Shown here piece by piece: positions 1 to 10,636 of a stretch of DNA of 64,000 bases. The translations under genes were made by a program, and so were the position numbers. Source of the stretch: Hippopus hippopus (taxonomy: Eukaryota > Mollusca > Bivalvia > Cardiida > Cardiidae); NCBI GenBank assembly GCA_946811185.2, contig OX328096.1:45212252-45276251 (forward strand). Direction: 5' to 3'. The first letter of the stretch is position 1. The number at the start of each line of letters is the position of its first letter. The notes under the pieces were generated by a model. It was not told the origin of the DNA and made no database searches. It was given only the letters and a program-made list of their open reading frames with translations.

Positions 1-212
1 TGAGGATAATTATAATGTTTTTTTCTCAAATTTCTTCTTCTAGAATAACGCAATACAAAAAATGCACCCAGATTTCGGCCTATGTTCTTACTTACGACTG
101 ATATTCTTGCACCTATAGTCACGCAAAAATTATGTTCAAACTTTCTACAAAAACTTCAGTAAAATGCAAAACCCTTTTTTTTTACTTACGTTTGCTTAAG
201 TACTTTAGTAAA

Positions 213-438
213 ACTGTCCCCAGATAACTTAACTTTTAGACTGGACTTAATTGGAAGCACTTGCCAACAACAAATTAGATGTGGCTCAAATGTTGATTTT
301 TGTTGTTGATTAGGTAGAAAACATTGTGGGAAAAGGAGAAAAAGCTGGTTTCCAGCATTTTCTCCTTTTTATATAATGTTTTCAAAAAATTTCCCTTTTA
401 GGATCATCAAAAGTCAGGAATGTGTGGTAAAGAGTTAA
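213..438 (-). mobile_element. TTAA palindromic MITE, copy 1 (degraded left end)
   Basis: It contains the family core AACATTGTGGGAAAAGGAG and its complement around 320-380, and ends GTGTGGTAAAGAGTTAA. The left terminus is eroded. Confidence 0.75.
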
Positions 439-796
439 GTCTTGCTGCTTAGTACTTTATAGTACTTGTAATAACTGTTATTGCAATGCATAAACTTGCT
501 CCATGGTCATAATCAAATTAATGTTTAAAACCACATGAACAGGAGGAAGTACTTGCTTTACCTGTTTATAGTTTCAGGCACTGAGAAAAATGTAAAGAAC
601 TACTAGGTTGGAATACTAGTGAATGATTGAATAATACTAGGTGAATGGCCTCCTGCAAAAGACCATCTTTGGATCATTATATAGAAATTTGTGTGTATTG
701 GGCATTCTTTTTTGGCCTGTCTGTTTTCAAATCAGTATTAAAAAAAAATTCATGTTGGCTTTCCCTATTTTATAAGGATGCTGTCAAAGTGGTCTA

Positions 797-1523
797 TTGT
801 ATTTTCCGGACAATAGGCTGCGGCCTATCTGTTAAAAAAGTGGAAATTTTCAAGAGTACGGCCTATAATACGAAGCAGCTTATACGTTAATTTTATTTAT
901 CTAACTGATCTTTTTGTGCAGTCTGTAAAGAAATAAGGAAACCAGTCTATGATCACCCACATAGGTGCCATTTTGGTTCATGTCCCTAATGTATTTTTTG
1001 AACACTAATACCTGTAATTGATAGATAAATAATCTGCTTGAAAACTTATGAAAGTGTTAAAACTTGTGACCACCCTTGATTTTCTTAGCTTCTGATTGAT
1101 AACATCGGTTGGTACCAATCAGTGATTAACTGCCAATACAAGTAAAGGCGTTGTTTGGTGTTTACTGTCAATTAATCAATCAAAACGAAAATTTGACCAT
1201 TTCGAAATTCTTTAAAACATTCGACAATGGATGAGTCATGACGGTCTCAAGTCCTCTGAGTGATTTGATCTGCAGAAGGGGAAATCAGTCCTATGGAATG
1301 AAAAAAAAAACAAACAAAAACAACGGATTAATTTGTTTCATGTGGTTATTGTAATACAATACCGGTACATATATCTACAAAGGGATGTCATTGTACATTA
1401 ACCAAGAGTATGGGCCACGGCCTGTGTCGGTGTGGCCTATACAATACTTTTTATATCTAAAATGGTTAAAATGAAAGGGTGCAGCCTATACAGAGCAGCT
1501 TATTGTCCAAAAAATACGGTACT
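797..1523. mobile_element. Candidate DNA transposon remnant with inverted GTATTTT..GGACAATA ends
   Basis: GTATTTTCCGGACAATAGG at about 799 is matched in reverse complement at about 1502-1519 (GTATTTTTTGGACAATAAG). The similarity runs on into GGCCTAT/GGCTGC blocks on both sides. A second related block lies at 850-885 (ACGGCCTATAATACG). The interior has no coding potential. The inverted ends suggest a non-autonomous DNA element; no target duplication is clear. Confidence 0.45.
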
Positions 1524-2038
1524 GCAAATTTTGTTAACACTTTTCCATATGACAAAATTTTGTACTATACCAAATTGAAAGCATTTCTCCATGATATTTT
1601 CAAAAACTGTTTTACTCATCAAAATTAGAACTCAGGATTGTTTGATAAAGGTTTAAAAACTGTTTAATAAACAATTTAAATCAAATTATCCTTCACTAAT
1701 CAACTTTCTGATAGCTACAATAGGTGCTTCCAATTCAGAATATGTTCAGTATGTAGCAACATTTCTCACTACATGTACTGAGTAATCAGAACTGTTGCTT
1801 ATTTCTTTCAAAGACAGTATATGTGTATCTTTTAAAGCAAATGCTCTGTATTTTAGCTATTGGCATGCAATTGGCATTTAATTTTATAAGAAATATTGTA
1901 TGTTACTTTGTGCTCTAAGTTGTGAACTCTGCTTGCTGTATACTCTGTTACCTTCCAACAGTTTTTAAAGATTTCACATGTTGTTATGACAACATTGAAC
2001 ATTGCAACACCTCTTATGTGTTTCTTTGCTGTACGATA

Positions 2039-2266
2039 TTAACCCTTTACCGCTTTACAAAATTTTAGACATGTCAAAATTGAAAGTATTTGCAGACAAC
2101 AATTTAAATGTGGCTCATTTGATGCATTTTTTCTTTGATAGAGTAGGAAAAATTGTGGGAAAAGAGAAAATGCTGGTTACCAGCATTTTCTTCTATTCCG
2201 ACAGTGTTTTCATAAGGCTTCTTCCTTAGGGTCGTTAAAAGTTGGCATTGTGTGGTAAAGGGTTAA
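2039..2266 (-). mobile_element. TTAA palindromic MITE, copy 2 (complete, 228 bp)
   Basis: It is bounded by TTAACCCTTTACC and GGTAAAGGGTTAA with a TTAA at each end. The centre is GAAAATGCTGGTTACCAGC. Plus orientation is defined as the form starting TTAACCCTTTACCACACAAT; this copy is the reverse. It generates a spurious 75-aa frame. Confidence 0.88.
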
Positions 2267-2679
2267 GCACTTACGTCTGTAAGCAATTTTGGTCTCTATT
2301 AACTAATTACTGTCTAACATTACTTTGCATCAGTGAACTTTTGATAATGTAAACTACAGATAAGCAACATGAAATATAGTTTAACCTGAAAAAATATGTG
2401 AAAACATTGTGAAAATAGGAGAGTTTCTCATCATGAGCAATTTTCTTCAATAGCCACAATATTTTCAAAAGTTGTGTGCAGCAGGAGAAAAAAGCATACA
2501 GTTTATAATGTGTTGAAATTAGATTGTATAGAAAAGAGCAGGAAAGGTAAATTAGTAGTATAGGGTTTTGAGACAATCTAGAAAATACCCTGAAAAGCAG
2601 GTGTCATTAGCAGTTTATCATTTGTCTCACATTTTCAATTGACATCAGTCCATCAGTATAGCATGTTGAATCCATTATA

Positions 2680-2824
2680 AAAAAGAGTCAGTCAGAGAAA
2701 AATTTATGTAAAAAGAAGAAAGTGCTAGTAGCCAGCTTTTTCTAATTTTTCAGCAGTATTTTCTTTTTTGAGTAGCGATCTAATCATTTGAGTCATATTC
2801 AATTTGTTGTATGTAAATTTTAAC
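2680..2824 (+). mobile_element. TTAA palindromic MITE fragment (degraded)
   Basis: A diverged core (GTGCTAGTAGCCAGC) is followed by the family's right-half signature (ATCTAATCATTTGAGTC, then TTGTTGTATG). Both ends are lost. Confidence 0.5.
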
Positions 2825-2849
2825 TATTGGATAATTCATTAGGTTGAGT

Positions 2850-3040
2850 CAGTCAACTGATTACCGAAGAATCAGTTTTGAAAAAAATTATGGAAAAGGA
2901 GCAAATGCCGGTTACAAGCATTTTCTCCTTTTCCAGCAATGCATTCTACTCTATTGAATGAAAATCTCATCATTGGAGTTACATTTAGTTTATTGTCTCT
3001 AACTACTTTCAATTTGGATAAGTTTAAAGTTATGTAGTCT
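2850..3040 (+). mobile_element. TTAA palindromic MITE fragment (degraded)
   Basis: The core GGAAAAGGAGCAAATGCCGG, its complement and the right-half signature CTTTCAATTTGGATAAGT are recognisable. The termini are eroded. Confidence 0.6.
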
Positions 3041-3581
3041 GGGAAAAAGTAAAATCATCAGTTCTGTTTTTAGTAAAAGGTGGACATTTTACTAAATGCT
3101 AAATAATATTTGAACTATTGTTGAGCTAAATTTAATTTTATGTTTTACAAACCCTCAGTTTTCATTACACACCATCTTACTGATAGGTTACTGTATGTGT
3201 TTAGGTCCTAAAGTTATTTCATTTATAAATTTTTTAAACATTTTGACTTTACATCTGTTCGAGATTTATTTTAGCTGCATGTTAAATGACCTTAGTTGTT
3301 GATACACCATGAAAGATCAGTCATCTAGCTTCTTTTAAGTTTGAATTTTTAGTTCTATTGTCATAAGAATAAAAAAAAGAATGAATAATTTTGGAAGGAA
3401 AATGTCTATGGTTAGTTTAAGATTGCCAAATTATTGAGGGACATTTATTTTGCATTTGCATGATATATTTTCTTCAAGTGTAAAAAATCATGCATGTTCA
3501 TTTGTCCATCTGACATGACTTTATGCAGAAAATGATCGTCATTCATCATTTCAGTTTTTCATCTGTGAAAATCATCTCATA

Positions 3582-4858
3582 TTTTTAGCTCACCTGAGCA
3601 CAAAGTGCTCAAGTTGAGTTTTGTGATGATGCTGTGCCTGGCGTCCAGGCATAAACATTTACCTTGTGTGCACTCTACAGGCCACATTTTCATCGTGTTA
3701 CTCATGAAACTTGGTCTGAATGTTTGTCTTGAAAATATCTCGCACAAGTTTGAAATTGGGTTACATTGGGTCAAAAAAGTAGGTCACAGCATCAAATCTT
3801 AGAAAAACCTTGTGTGCACTCTAGAAGCCTCATTTTCAGCCCGATACTCTGAAACTTTGTCAGGATGTTTGTCTTGATGATTTATTTGACAAATTCGAAA
3901 ATGGGTCATATGGGGTCAAAAAGTAGATCACTGGGTTTTATCTTAAAAAACCTTGTGTGCACTATAGAGGCCATATTTTCAGCCTGAAACTCATGAAACT
4001 CGGTTAGAATGTTTGTTTTGATTATAGTTCAGACTAGTTTGAAATTGGGTTATTTTGGGTCAAAAAGCAGGTAGCAGGGTCAAATCTTAGAAAGATTGTG
4101 TGCACTCTAGAGGCCACGTTTTCAGACTGATACTCTTGAAACTTGGTTAGAATGTTTGTCTTGATGCTATGATAGACAAGATTGAAAACTGGTCACATTG
4201 AGTCAAAAAGTAGATCACTGGGCTAAATCTTGAAAAAAAAACCTTACTTGCAGTGTAGAGGCCACAGTTTTAAACCTGATACTCATGAAACTGATGTCTT
4301 GGACAGGATCGAAATTGGGTCATGTCTGGTCAAAAAGTAGGTCACTGGGCTAAATCAGAGAAAAACTTTGTTTGCACTCCAGAGGTCACCTTTTCAGCCT
4401 GATACTCATGAAACTTGGTCAGAATGTTTGTTTTGATGATAGCTTGAAGAAGTTTGAAATTGGATCAGATTGGGTCAAGTAGATCACTGGGCCAAATTTG
4501 AGAAAAACCTTGTGTGCATTCTAGAGGCCACATTTTCAGCCTGATACTCATGAAAGTAGGTCAGAAAGGTTGTCTTTTTGAAATCTCAGAGAAGTTTGAA
4601 ATAGGGTGACAACAGATCAAAAAGTAGGTCACTTGACTAAATCTCAGGAAAAACTTGTGTGTGGTCTGGAGGCCACATTTTCAGTCTTGTACTCATGAAA
4701 CATTATCGGAATGTTTATCTGGATGATATCTCTGATGAGTACAAAAGTAGGTCAAGTTGGTCAAAAAGTAGGTCACTTATGCGTTTTACATCATTAAAAC
4801 CAGGGTCTCTTCAGCTTAATCAACCAGGTGAGAGCTTTAGGGCCAATGGCCCTCTTCT
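3582..4858 (+). mobile_element. Hairpin-head element with ~145-bp tandem core (AGCTCACCTGAGCA family)
   Basis: The head is TTTTTAGCTCACCTGAGCAC with its complement just inside (GTGCTCAAGTTGAG). The core is about eight diverged units of ~145 bp (anchors 'AATGTTTGTCTTGAT' at about 3718, 3862, 4008 and 4151). The tail hairpin GGGCCAATGGCCC lies at 4840-4852. It ends about 116 bp before the splice acceptor of exon 4975-5340. Because the core is free of stops in one frame near its end, the exon's open frame runs back into it. Proposed class: Helentron-derived non-autonomous element; this is inference. Confidence 0.7.
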
Positions 4859-4974
4859 TAGAGCTATGATTTTATCATCGCTTCCGTATAGTAATGGAAA
4901 AAATTGGCATGTTTCTATGTTACAAAACTTTGAAAAAGTTTGTACAATTATTCCCCTCATGCTGCACTCATCAG

Positions 4975-5340
4975 AGATAACAGAGGAGGACATGAAAGCA
5001 GCAAAGGAAATCAACACTGAAGTACAAACAGGTAGGACCCAAACACCTCCCACTGTTGAAATAACAAGGTCTGAAACACCATCTGGTGAAGCAATTGATG
5101 AGAGATTCGAAACCAGACCAGAAAGTAAACAAGAGGCACCTGATACCCAAGATGGTAAACAGTCATCTGTTGAGAATGTCCATGAATCCATGGAGGAGTT
5201 AGAAGAAGAAATGGCTGAATCTGTGACAGAGATAGAGGAGATTTTCCAGGTATCAGAAGATGGAGTCAACTGGAAGACAGTGAAAAAGATCACCACTATT
5301 ACACCACAGGGCACTTCTGAAAGAATCATTATTCTCGGAG
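4975..5340 (+). CDS. Tail exon 1: acidic segment of probable ankyrin, 122 codons, phase 1-1
   Basis: The exon begins after a pyrimidine-rich stretch ending TCATCAG (AG at 4973-4974) and ends before the donor GGAG|GTATCT (GT at 5341). It is 366 nt long and both junctions fall after the first base of a codon. The product starts ITEEDMKAAKEINTEVQTG and is rich in Glu, Thr and Ser. It has an acidic stretch (MEELEEEMAESVTEIEEIF) and closes with a hydrophilic DG-containing block (SEDGVNWKTVKKITTITPQG). The latter resembles the D-G-x-x-x-K-x-(V/I) cores of exon 51332-52321. If the donor is not used, the frame stops two codons later (TGA at 5346-5348), giving an alternative end. The open frame extends upstream to 4659, but that part is a repeat element and I exclude it. 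No folded domain is recognised. Identity as an ankyrin tail rests on style and on the neighbouring exons. Confidence 0.7.
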
Positions 5341-5547
5341 GTATCTGATCACACAGCTTTAGATGTATTTCTACCATCTTTTCTCTGTACATTCATTTGT
5401 AAAGATTTAGTATTTATCCATACCTCATCCATGTCCAACTTCACCCTTTGTTGTAAAACTTTTATGGTTCTTTTTCTATCTATCTTGGCAAGGGTAAGAT
5501 TTCATTCTCTGAGTGTGTTTTATTTCTTTTCTGGTCTTGATTTTTTT

Positions 5548-5640
5548 AACCTTGTACTACACAATTCTGAGTTTTATCGACCTGAAGAAGAAGGTTTTTG
5601 AAAATTTGGGGAATGGAGAAAATGCTGATAATGAGAAGGG
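5548..5640 (+). mobile_element. TTAA palindromic MITE, left-half fragment
   Basis: ACACAATTCTGAGTTTTATC followed by a CGACCTGAAGAAG-type block and GAGAAAATGCTGATAA match the left half of the family. The right half is missing. Confidence 0.5.
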
Positions 5641-5873
5641 AGGGGATGGCAGGGCCGGGCAATTTTTTTCTTATGAAAGTTTATTGCCATACCACCTTCT
5701 TCTGATGTCTCTATTAATGCCAGCTTAGTGAATGATATAAAAGGCAGTGGCAACACAGGACTCCCATGGCCCTCTTCCTGTAACATAGGTGTCATCAGTT
5801 TTAATATTTTGATGCAGTAAGGGAAAGAAGGACACAAAATTAAACCAGTTGTGTTCTTACAGCAATTGGTATT

Positions 5874-6082
5874 TTAACCCTTAACCACCAAGTCCTAAGT
5901 TTTTAACAACCTGACCAAGAAAACCTATGAATTAAACACAGGTTGACTTCTAACATTCTCTCCTTTTCCTCCATGTTTTCTATCCTTTCACAGACAAGTC
6001 CTATCCATTGAGTTTTATTTGTCATCTGCAAATGCTTTCTATTTGGACAAGTCTACGATTTTGTCATTTGGTAAAAAGTTGA
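5874..6082 (+). mobile_element. TTAA palindromic MITE, copy with eroded centre
   Basis: It starts TTAACCCTTAACCACCAAG, contains TGCTTTCTATTTGGACAAG and ends GGTAAAAAGTTGA. The central palindrome is disrupted. Confidence 0.7.
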
Positions 6083-6462
6083 TACAGATGGTCTCTAAGA
6101 CAGACATGACTGCAGATCTGTATTCCTAATAAATTTCTGAAAAGAATACTGAATTGATGATGACATAATTAAAATCTTTGGAAGGGGAGTGTTTATAAGG
6201 AAAAGACTGTAGAGCACTATGAGAATAAAAAAATATGATCATTATTGGCATTTTATCTGTGACATTGCTTTGAAAAAAACATACGAGATTGAATCCAAAT
6301 TTCACCTGAGTCTTTTCAAGGATTTATGATAGTCATTCCTTTTACATTTGTTACTCACACTGAACTGGTGCTATTGAAACCTTCATTTTAAATGGTATTT
6401 GATAAATTTGCAGGTTTTCATTACCCTTGAAGCTTCTTTCACAATGAAAGTTGCCCTTGCAT

Positions 6463-6525
6463 CCAGTGTTGATCAAGATCAGACTGCAGAAAAAAATTCA
6501 GTCTAAAAAGTTGATCTACACTCTC
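6463..6525. repeat. Short palindromic repeat, second TTAA family core
   Basis: AGTGTTGATCAAGATCAGAC and TTGATCTACACTC form the arms of the GATCAGACTGCA/TGCAGTCTGATC foldback core seen elsewhere (44254-44462, 53998-54115). Confidence 0.5.
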
Positions 6526-6823
6526 TTTTTTGCTTAGACATCCTGTACAAAAGCAAAGCTAAATATTACAGTTATTTAGGTCCTTTTTCAACCATGAAAA
6601 TGTCTGCTAGGTTATGGTGGGCTCAAAGGTTTAATTGCTGGTTTTATTACAAACAAGATAATATTTTGTTTATTTGCACTAGGTAGTTTACACAAATCTG
6701 TACTGTTGCTATGTCATTCCTATTTACAGTGGTGCCATCATGGTAATCTAATGTTTTACCATCATGCAAAACCATTTCCCTTCACTCACAAAGGCACATT
6801 TTAATACAGATGAGTTGAGGAGG

Positions 6824-6842
6824 GTTTTTTTTTTTTTTTTTT
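6824..6842. repeat. Poly-T tract
   Basis: An uninterrupted T run of about 18. Similar homopolymers occur near 11280-11297 (T) and 17420-17432 (G). Confidence 0.9.
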
Positions 6843-7102
6843 CAAATTCTGATGTATTCAATGAGATTTGTTGTCAACCTAGAGATAATCAGTATGAAAC
6901 ATAAATTTAAAGAGGTAGATGTATGAGGGTTGTCACAGAAAATTGTGAACATTGCTTTTACATATTACAGGAAAATGACAATTAACGCCAGTAGCTTTTT
7001 TGATAGATTTAAAGTTGAATATAAACCAGTGTACATGTAAAAGTATCAAGTTTGCGTGATTACAAATAATGAAAATATATAGGTATAAACAACACCAGGT
7101 TA

Positions 7103-7908
7103 AGGGGGTCTGGGCACTCTGTCAGTGTCATAACATTAAGCAAGCAAAGAAACCTACACAAGAATGCCACTCCTTTCAAAGTATCATCTCTCATGAGCTA
7201 CACACTTTCTATGGTGGCTAACCCATTTCTGGAAAATATCTGCAAACCATTGCTGAGCAAGTCTCGAGTGAAAGCCCATCACTTCTTGCTGAATCTTGTC
7301 AGGATAGGTGAATCATGTGCTCCGAAGATGAGCCTTCAATGCAGGGAAATGGAAAAAAATCAAATTGGGGCAGAACAGGATGCACACATCTCCATCAGTA
7401 CTCGTTGTACATCGGATTTACTTAAGCAGACTGTATGGGCCACCTCCTATACCGTTTGATGGCCATCCAAGTCAACAATGTCTGTCATGTGTTCGATTAT
7501 GGTGTCTTTTCATTTTTTTTAGCTCTGTCTCGCTGTCCCACGTCATCTGCCATCCATCCATTCTTGTGCCAGTTATAAACAAGTGTTCTAGAGGTGTTCC
7601 AACTGATCTCTGTCACTTCCATTTCTTTCACAGTTTTTACTGGTGTTTTTGTCAACAAAGTATTAGATTTTTGCGCAGAACAGTCCACTGACATTGCTAT
7701 TTTCCAAACTTTTGCTATAGAGTACGGCTGTAAATCACATTACAGTGCTGTGACCAATGTCGGGCATATAAAACTTTGTGCGCTTACGTGCCAAATTATG
7801 ACAAATGAATACAATGCAAATTGCTGGATATTGTCTCGATGTTTATGTTGAAAAGACATCAGAAAAAGATGTTATAAGAAAAGTTTGCAATTTTCTGGGA
7901 CCTCCTTG
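7103..7908 (-). mobile_element. Probable internally deleted, decayed mariner relic
   Basis: Read on the minus strand, the stretch shows fragments resembling mariner transposase: a helix-turn-helix-like start, then a block ending in F-D-F-F-P-F-P (compare C-D-F-F-L-F-P) followed by C-terminal-like residues ending near F-P-E-M-G and K-V-C. The central catalytic part appears missing and several stops interrupt it. The ends are weakly inverted (AGGGGGTCTGGG at 7103; GGAGGTCCCAG on the minus strand from about 7906) next to TA. The similarity is by eye only. Several short open frames in this stretch are shadows. Confidence 0.4.
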
Positions 7909-7950
7909 TATTCCATTATAGGACAGATTGTCTATACTGTATTCATGTTG

Positions 7951-9059
7951 TTTTTAGCTCCACTGGCCGAAGGCCAGCGGGCTTATGTCATGGCCCTGTG
8001 TCTGTTGTGCCTCCGTCTGTGAGTGCGTCCGTGCGTGTGTTAACTTTCATTTCAAACATCATTTTCTCTGAAACTGCCCATCCAATTTTGATGAAACTTC
8101 ACAGAAATGATCCTGCCATGGTCCTCTTTAGAATTTCTTGAAAGAATTTGATTCCTTCAAAAACTCTGGTTGCCATGGCACCAAAACTGAAAAATATTGA
8201 AAATCTTCTTGTCTGAAACCACAAGCCAAAGAGCTACCAAATTTTGCATATAGCTTTATCTAGTAGACATCTACCAAGTTTCTTCAAATTATAGGGTCAA
8301 AATTGGCCCCACCCTGGGGGTCACAAATTTTACATGGGCTTATATAGTAAAATCTTTAAAAATCTTCTCTTACCTAGCCACAAGGCCTAGGGCTACTAAA
8401 TTTGGCATGTAGCTTTATCTAGTAGACCTCTACCAAGTTTTTTCAAATTATAGCCCAGGGGTCAAAATTGGCCCCACCCCGGGGGTCTCAAGTTTTATAT
8501 GGGCTTATTTTGTGAAAAGTTTAAAAATCTTCCTGTACTTAGCCATGAGGGCTAGTGCTACCAAATTTTACATGTAACTTTATCTAGTGAGCTTTTACCA
8601 AGAGGGCCCAAATTATAGCCCTGGGGTTAATTTTGGGCCACCCCAGGGGTCTCAAGTTTTACATTTGACTTATATAGTGAAAACTAAAGAAATCTGCTTG
8701 TGTCACTAACCATAAGACCTAGGGCTACCAAATTTAGCCATGTCACGGGGGTCTCATTTTTTACGAGACCTTTTATTGAGGAAACTGAAAATCTTCTTGT
8801 TTATAACCTAACATTCTAGATCTGTATTGTTTGGTATGGGGCTTTTTCTTGTTCACCTCTACCAGGGTTCAAGTAATTACAGATCTGTGGTAAAAAATGG
8901 CTTTGCCCTCAGGTCATCACTTTTTCGTGGGATTTTATAGGGAAAGTTTTGTATGTCTTATAGTTTCAAACAAATTGGCCAAGTATTGTAATGTTTTACG
9001 TATAGAGTTTTTACTTATTAGCCAGTGGAGTGATACAGGGCCATCATGGCCCTCTTGTT
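7951..9059 (+). mobile_element. Hairpin-head element, CTGGCCGAAGGCCAG family
   Basis: The head TTTTTAGCTCCACTGGCCGA contains the perfect stem CTGGCC-gaa-GGCCAG. The core has ~165-bp diverged units anchored by GTAGCTTTATCTAGTAGAC and CCTGGGGTC. The tail is ACAGGGCCATCATGGCCCTC, a perfect hairpin, then TTG. Class is inferred as Helentron-like (HINE). Confidence 0.75.
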
Positions 9060-9119
9060 GAAAAATTATCAGATACATTTACTTCAAATTGGTTCTCGCA
9101 AATAGATTTTGTTATTGTC

Positions 9120-9432
9120 ATTTATATATATTGATCAATTTCTTTTTTCCATGAGCTGATTTATCTTTCATTTGTGAATCACTTCATCCATAGTTTAATC
9201 TTTCATTTCTTAATCATTTCATTCTATTTCTAAATGGATTCATTGATTGTTCTTTTATTCATTCCTTAAAGATTCATTCATATTTTGATCTTTCACTTCT
9301 GTATAAATTCATCCATAGTTTTATTTTTCATTCATGAACAAATTCATAGTTGCATCTTTTATTCCTAAATACGTTCACTCAGTGTTATCTTCATTCCTGA
9401 ATACAGTCATTTATACTTTTATCTTCCATTCC
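9120..9432. repeat. Degenerate ATTCAT-rich minisatellite
   Basis: Imperfect repeats of roughly 30-37 bp built on TTTCATTC..AATTCATCCATAGTTTTATCT occur about eight times. No coding potential is seen. Confidence 0.6.
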
Positions 9433-9689
9433 AGGAGAAGAATCAAAATATCTCAAATTTGATAGCTCAGTTGCTTGTCATTCCTAGTAATTTGTTTCAG
9501 CTTTTCTCCTTTGTCATTTTTGCCTCATCTTTCTTTTGAATTTTTGCCTCTGTCTCACACTTGACTATCATCACTTTCAAATTTTTTGTATAATTTAGCC
9601 TTTTTTAAAACTCTTATACAAATTTAGTAAACTGTCATTAAGATATATCCAGGAGAAGAATCAAAATATCTTAAATTTGATAGCTCAGA
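9433..9689 (+). repeat. Direct repeat of ~40 bp beginning CCAGGAGAAGAATC, two copies
   Basis: Copies at about 9432-9472 and 9649-9689 share CAGGAGAAGAATCAAAATAT and AAATTTGATAGCTCAG with very few differences. Each follows an AG that could act as a splice acceptor. In phase 1 both read EESKYLKFDSS before a stop about six codons later. This could be a duplicated alternative terminal exon of the same gene or simply a non-coding duplication; no donor is visible. Confidence 0.45.
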
Positions 9690-10546
9690 TGCTTTTGAAT
9701 TGCTTTAAAGACGTTACAGAAAATGGCCATAATTCTCCTCCTCTTAGCTGTCCGTTCAGTCAAACTCACCTTCATCTAGAGTTTGTAAATCTTTTAAAAG
9801 TGTTAAGTATGAAAATTATTTCAAAATACATTATTTTGTATGTCAAATATTTCTTTGTTAGATTTTAAATATATCTCTTTATTTGTTATCACTGATCAAT
9901 CTGTTGAATTTTGCAAAGACTGAAGGTAAATTTCAAGAAGTACTTTTTATCTTCATATAGTTTAAAACACACTCATGAATGTGTTGTTATAAAGACTATT
10001 CCATGTAGGAAGTGCCTATTGTTATAGTATTCAAGCTGCATGCACTATATTTTATATCGTGCCTTAGGGGGTTTTTTTTGTGAGGGTGCAGAGGGGGATG
10101 ACACCTTAACATTTTTTTGTCATTGATTTGATTCAACAAAGTATTAATTGCTTTCTGTATCATCAATCATTTCAATATCCTCAGATTTCAGCTCATGAGA
10201 TCAACAACATGTCTAATCCTGTATGTAGACAAACACCTAGTTCATTATCTCCAGCAGAGAACATTTTTCCTTTTGCAAGAGACTACTTTCGCAAATGTAG
10301 TTGCTAAAGGTTGAATTGCTCATAACAAGCAATTTATCCTTTTTCCACAAGTCTTACTGAAATGTTCCTGTTTACAGCCTTTATCTATATGTCTTCAAAG
10401 TCTGCTACAAAATTGTTTAGTAGGTTGTGGGTTATCCAAGTTAATGTGAAGGGTATCTTTTTAGCATAACAAGAAATAGGAGGGAAATAGAAGGCAAATA
10501 CAGGCTTATAATTGATTTAAGTAGATTTTTTATAATATATTTTCAG
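9690..10546. other. Intronic sequence without recognisable feature
   Basis: I see no coding frame, hairpin or known repeat head. The last ~25 bases are the acceptor region of exon 10547-10636. Confidence 0.6.
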
Positions 10547-10636
10547 ATGAGAGAGCAAAAGAAAATGCTATAGATCAACTGGCAGCAAAACTGTCTGAAC
10601 CAGTAGACGACAAGGACAAAAAAGGGGGAGAATCTG
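10547..10636 (+). CDS. Tail exon 2: 30-codon phase 1-1 mini-exon of probable ankyrin
   Basis: This short exon would be missed by ORF length filters. The acceptor is TATATTTTCAG (AG at 10545-10546) and the donor is TCTG|GTGTGT (GT at 10637). Length is 90 nt, phase 1 at both ends. With a preceding G the peptide reads DERAKENAIDQLAAKL followed by SEPVDDKDKKGGES: a short amphipathic helix-like block, then a charged linker. Read-through past the donor meets TAG within two codons (10642-10644), so intron retention would terminate the protein here. Support comes from the clean splice signals, phase agreement with the other three exons and protein-like composition. Without transcripts it remains a prediction. 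Confidence 0.55.

Noticed and set aside
7954..7990. Transcription terminator from the CTGGCCGAAGGCCAG stem
   Set aside because: The stem is the head of an interspersed element in a eukaryotic intron and recurs at 18650, 18725 and (reverse) 46040.
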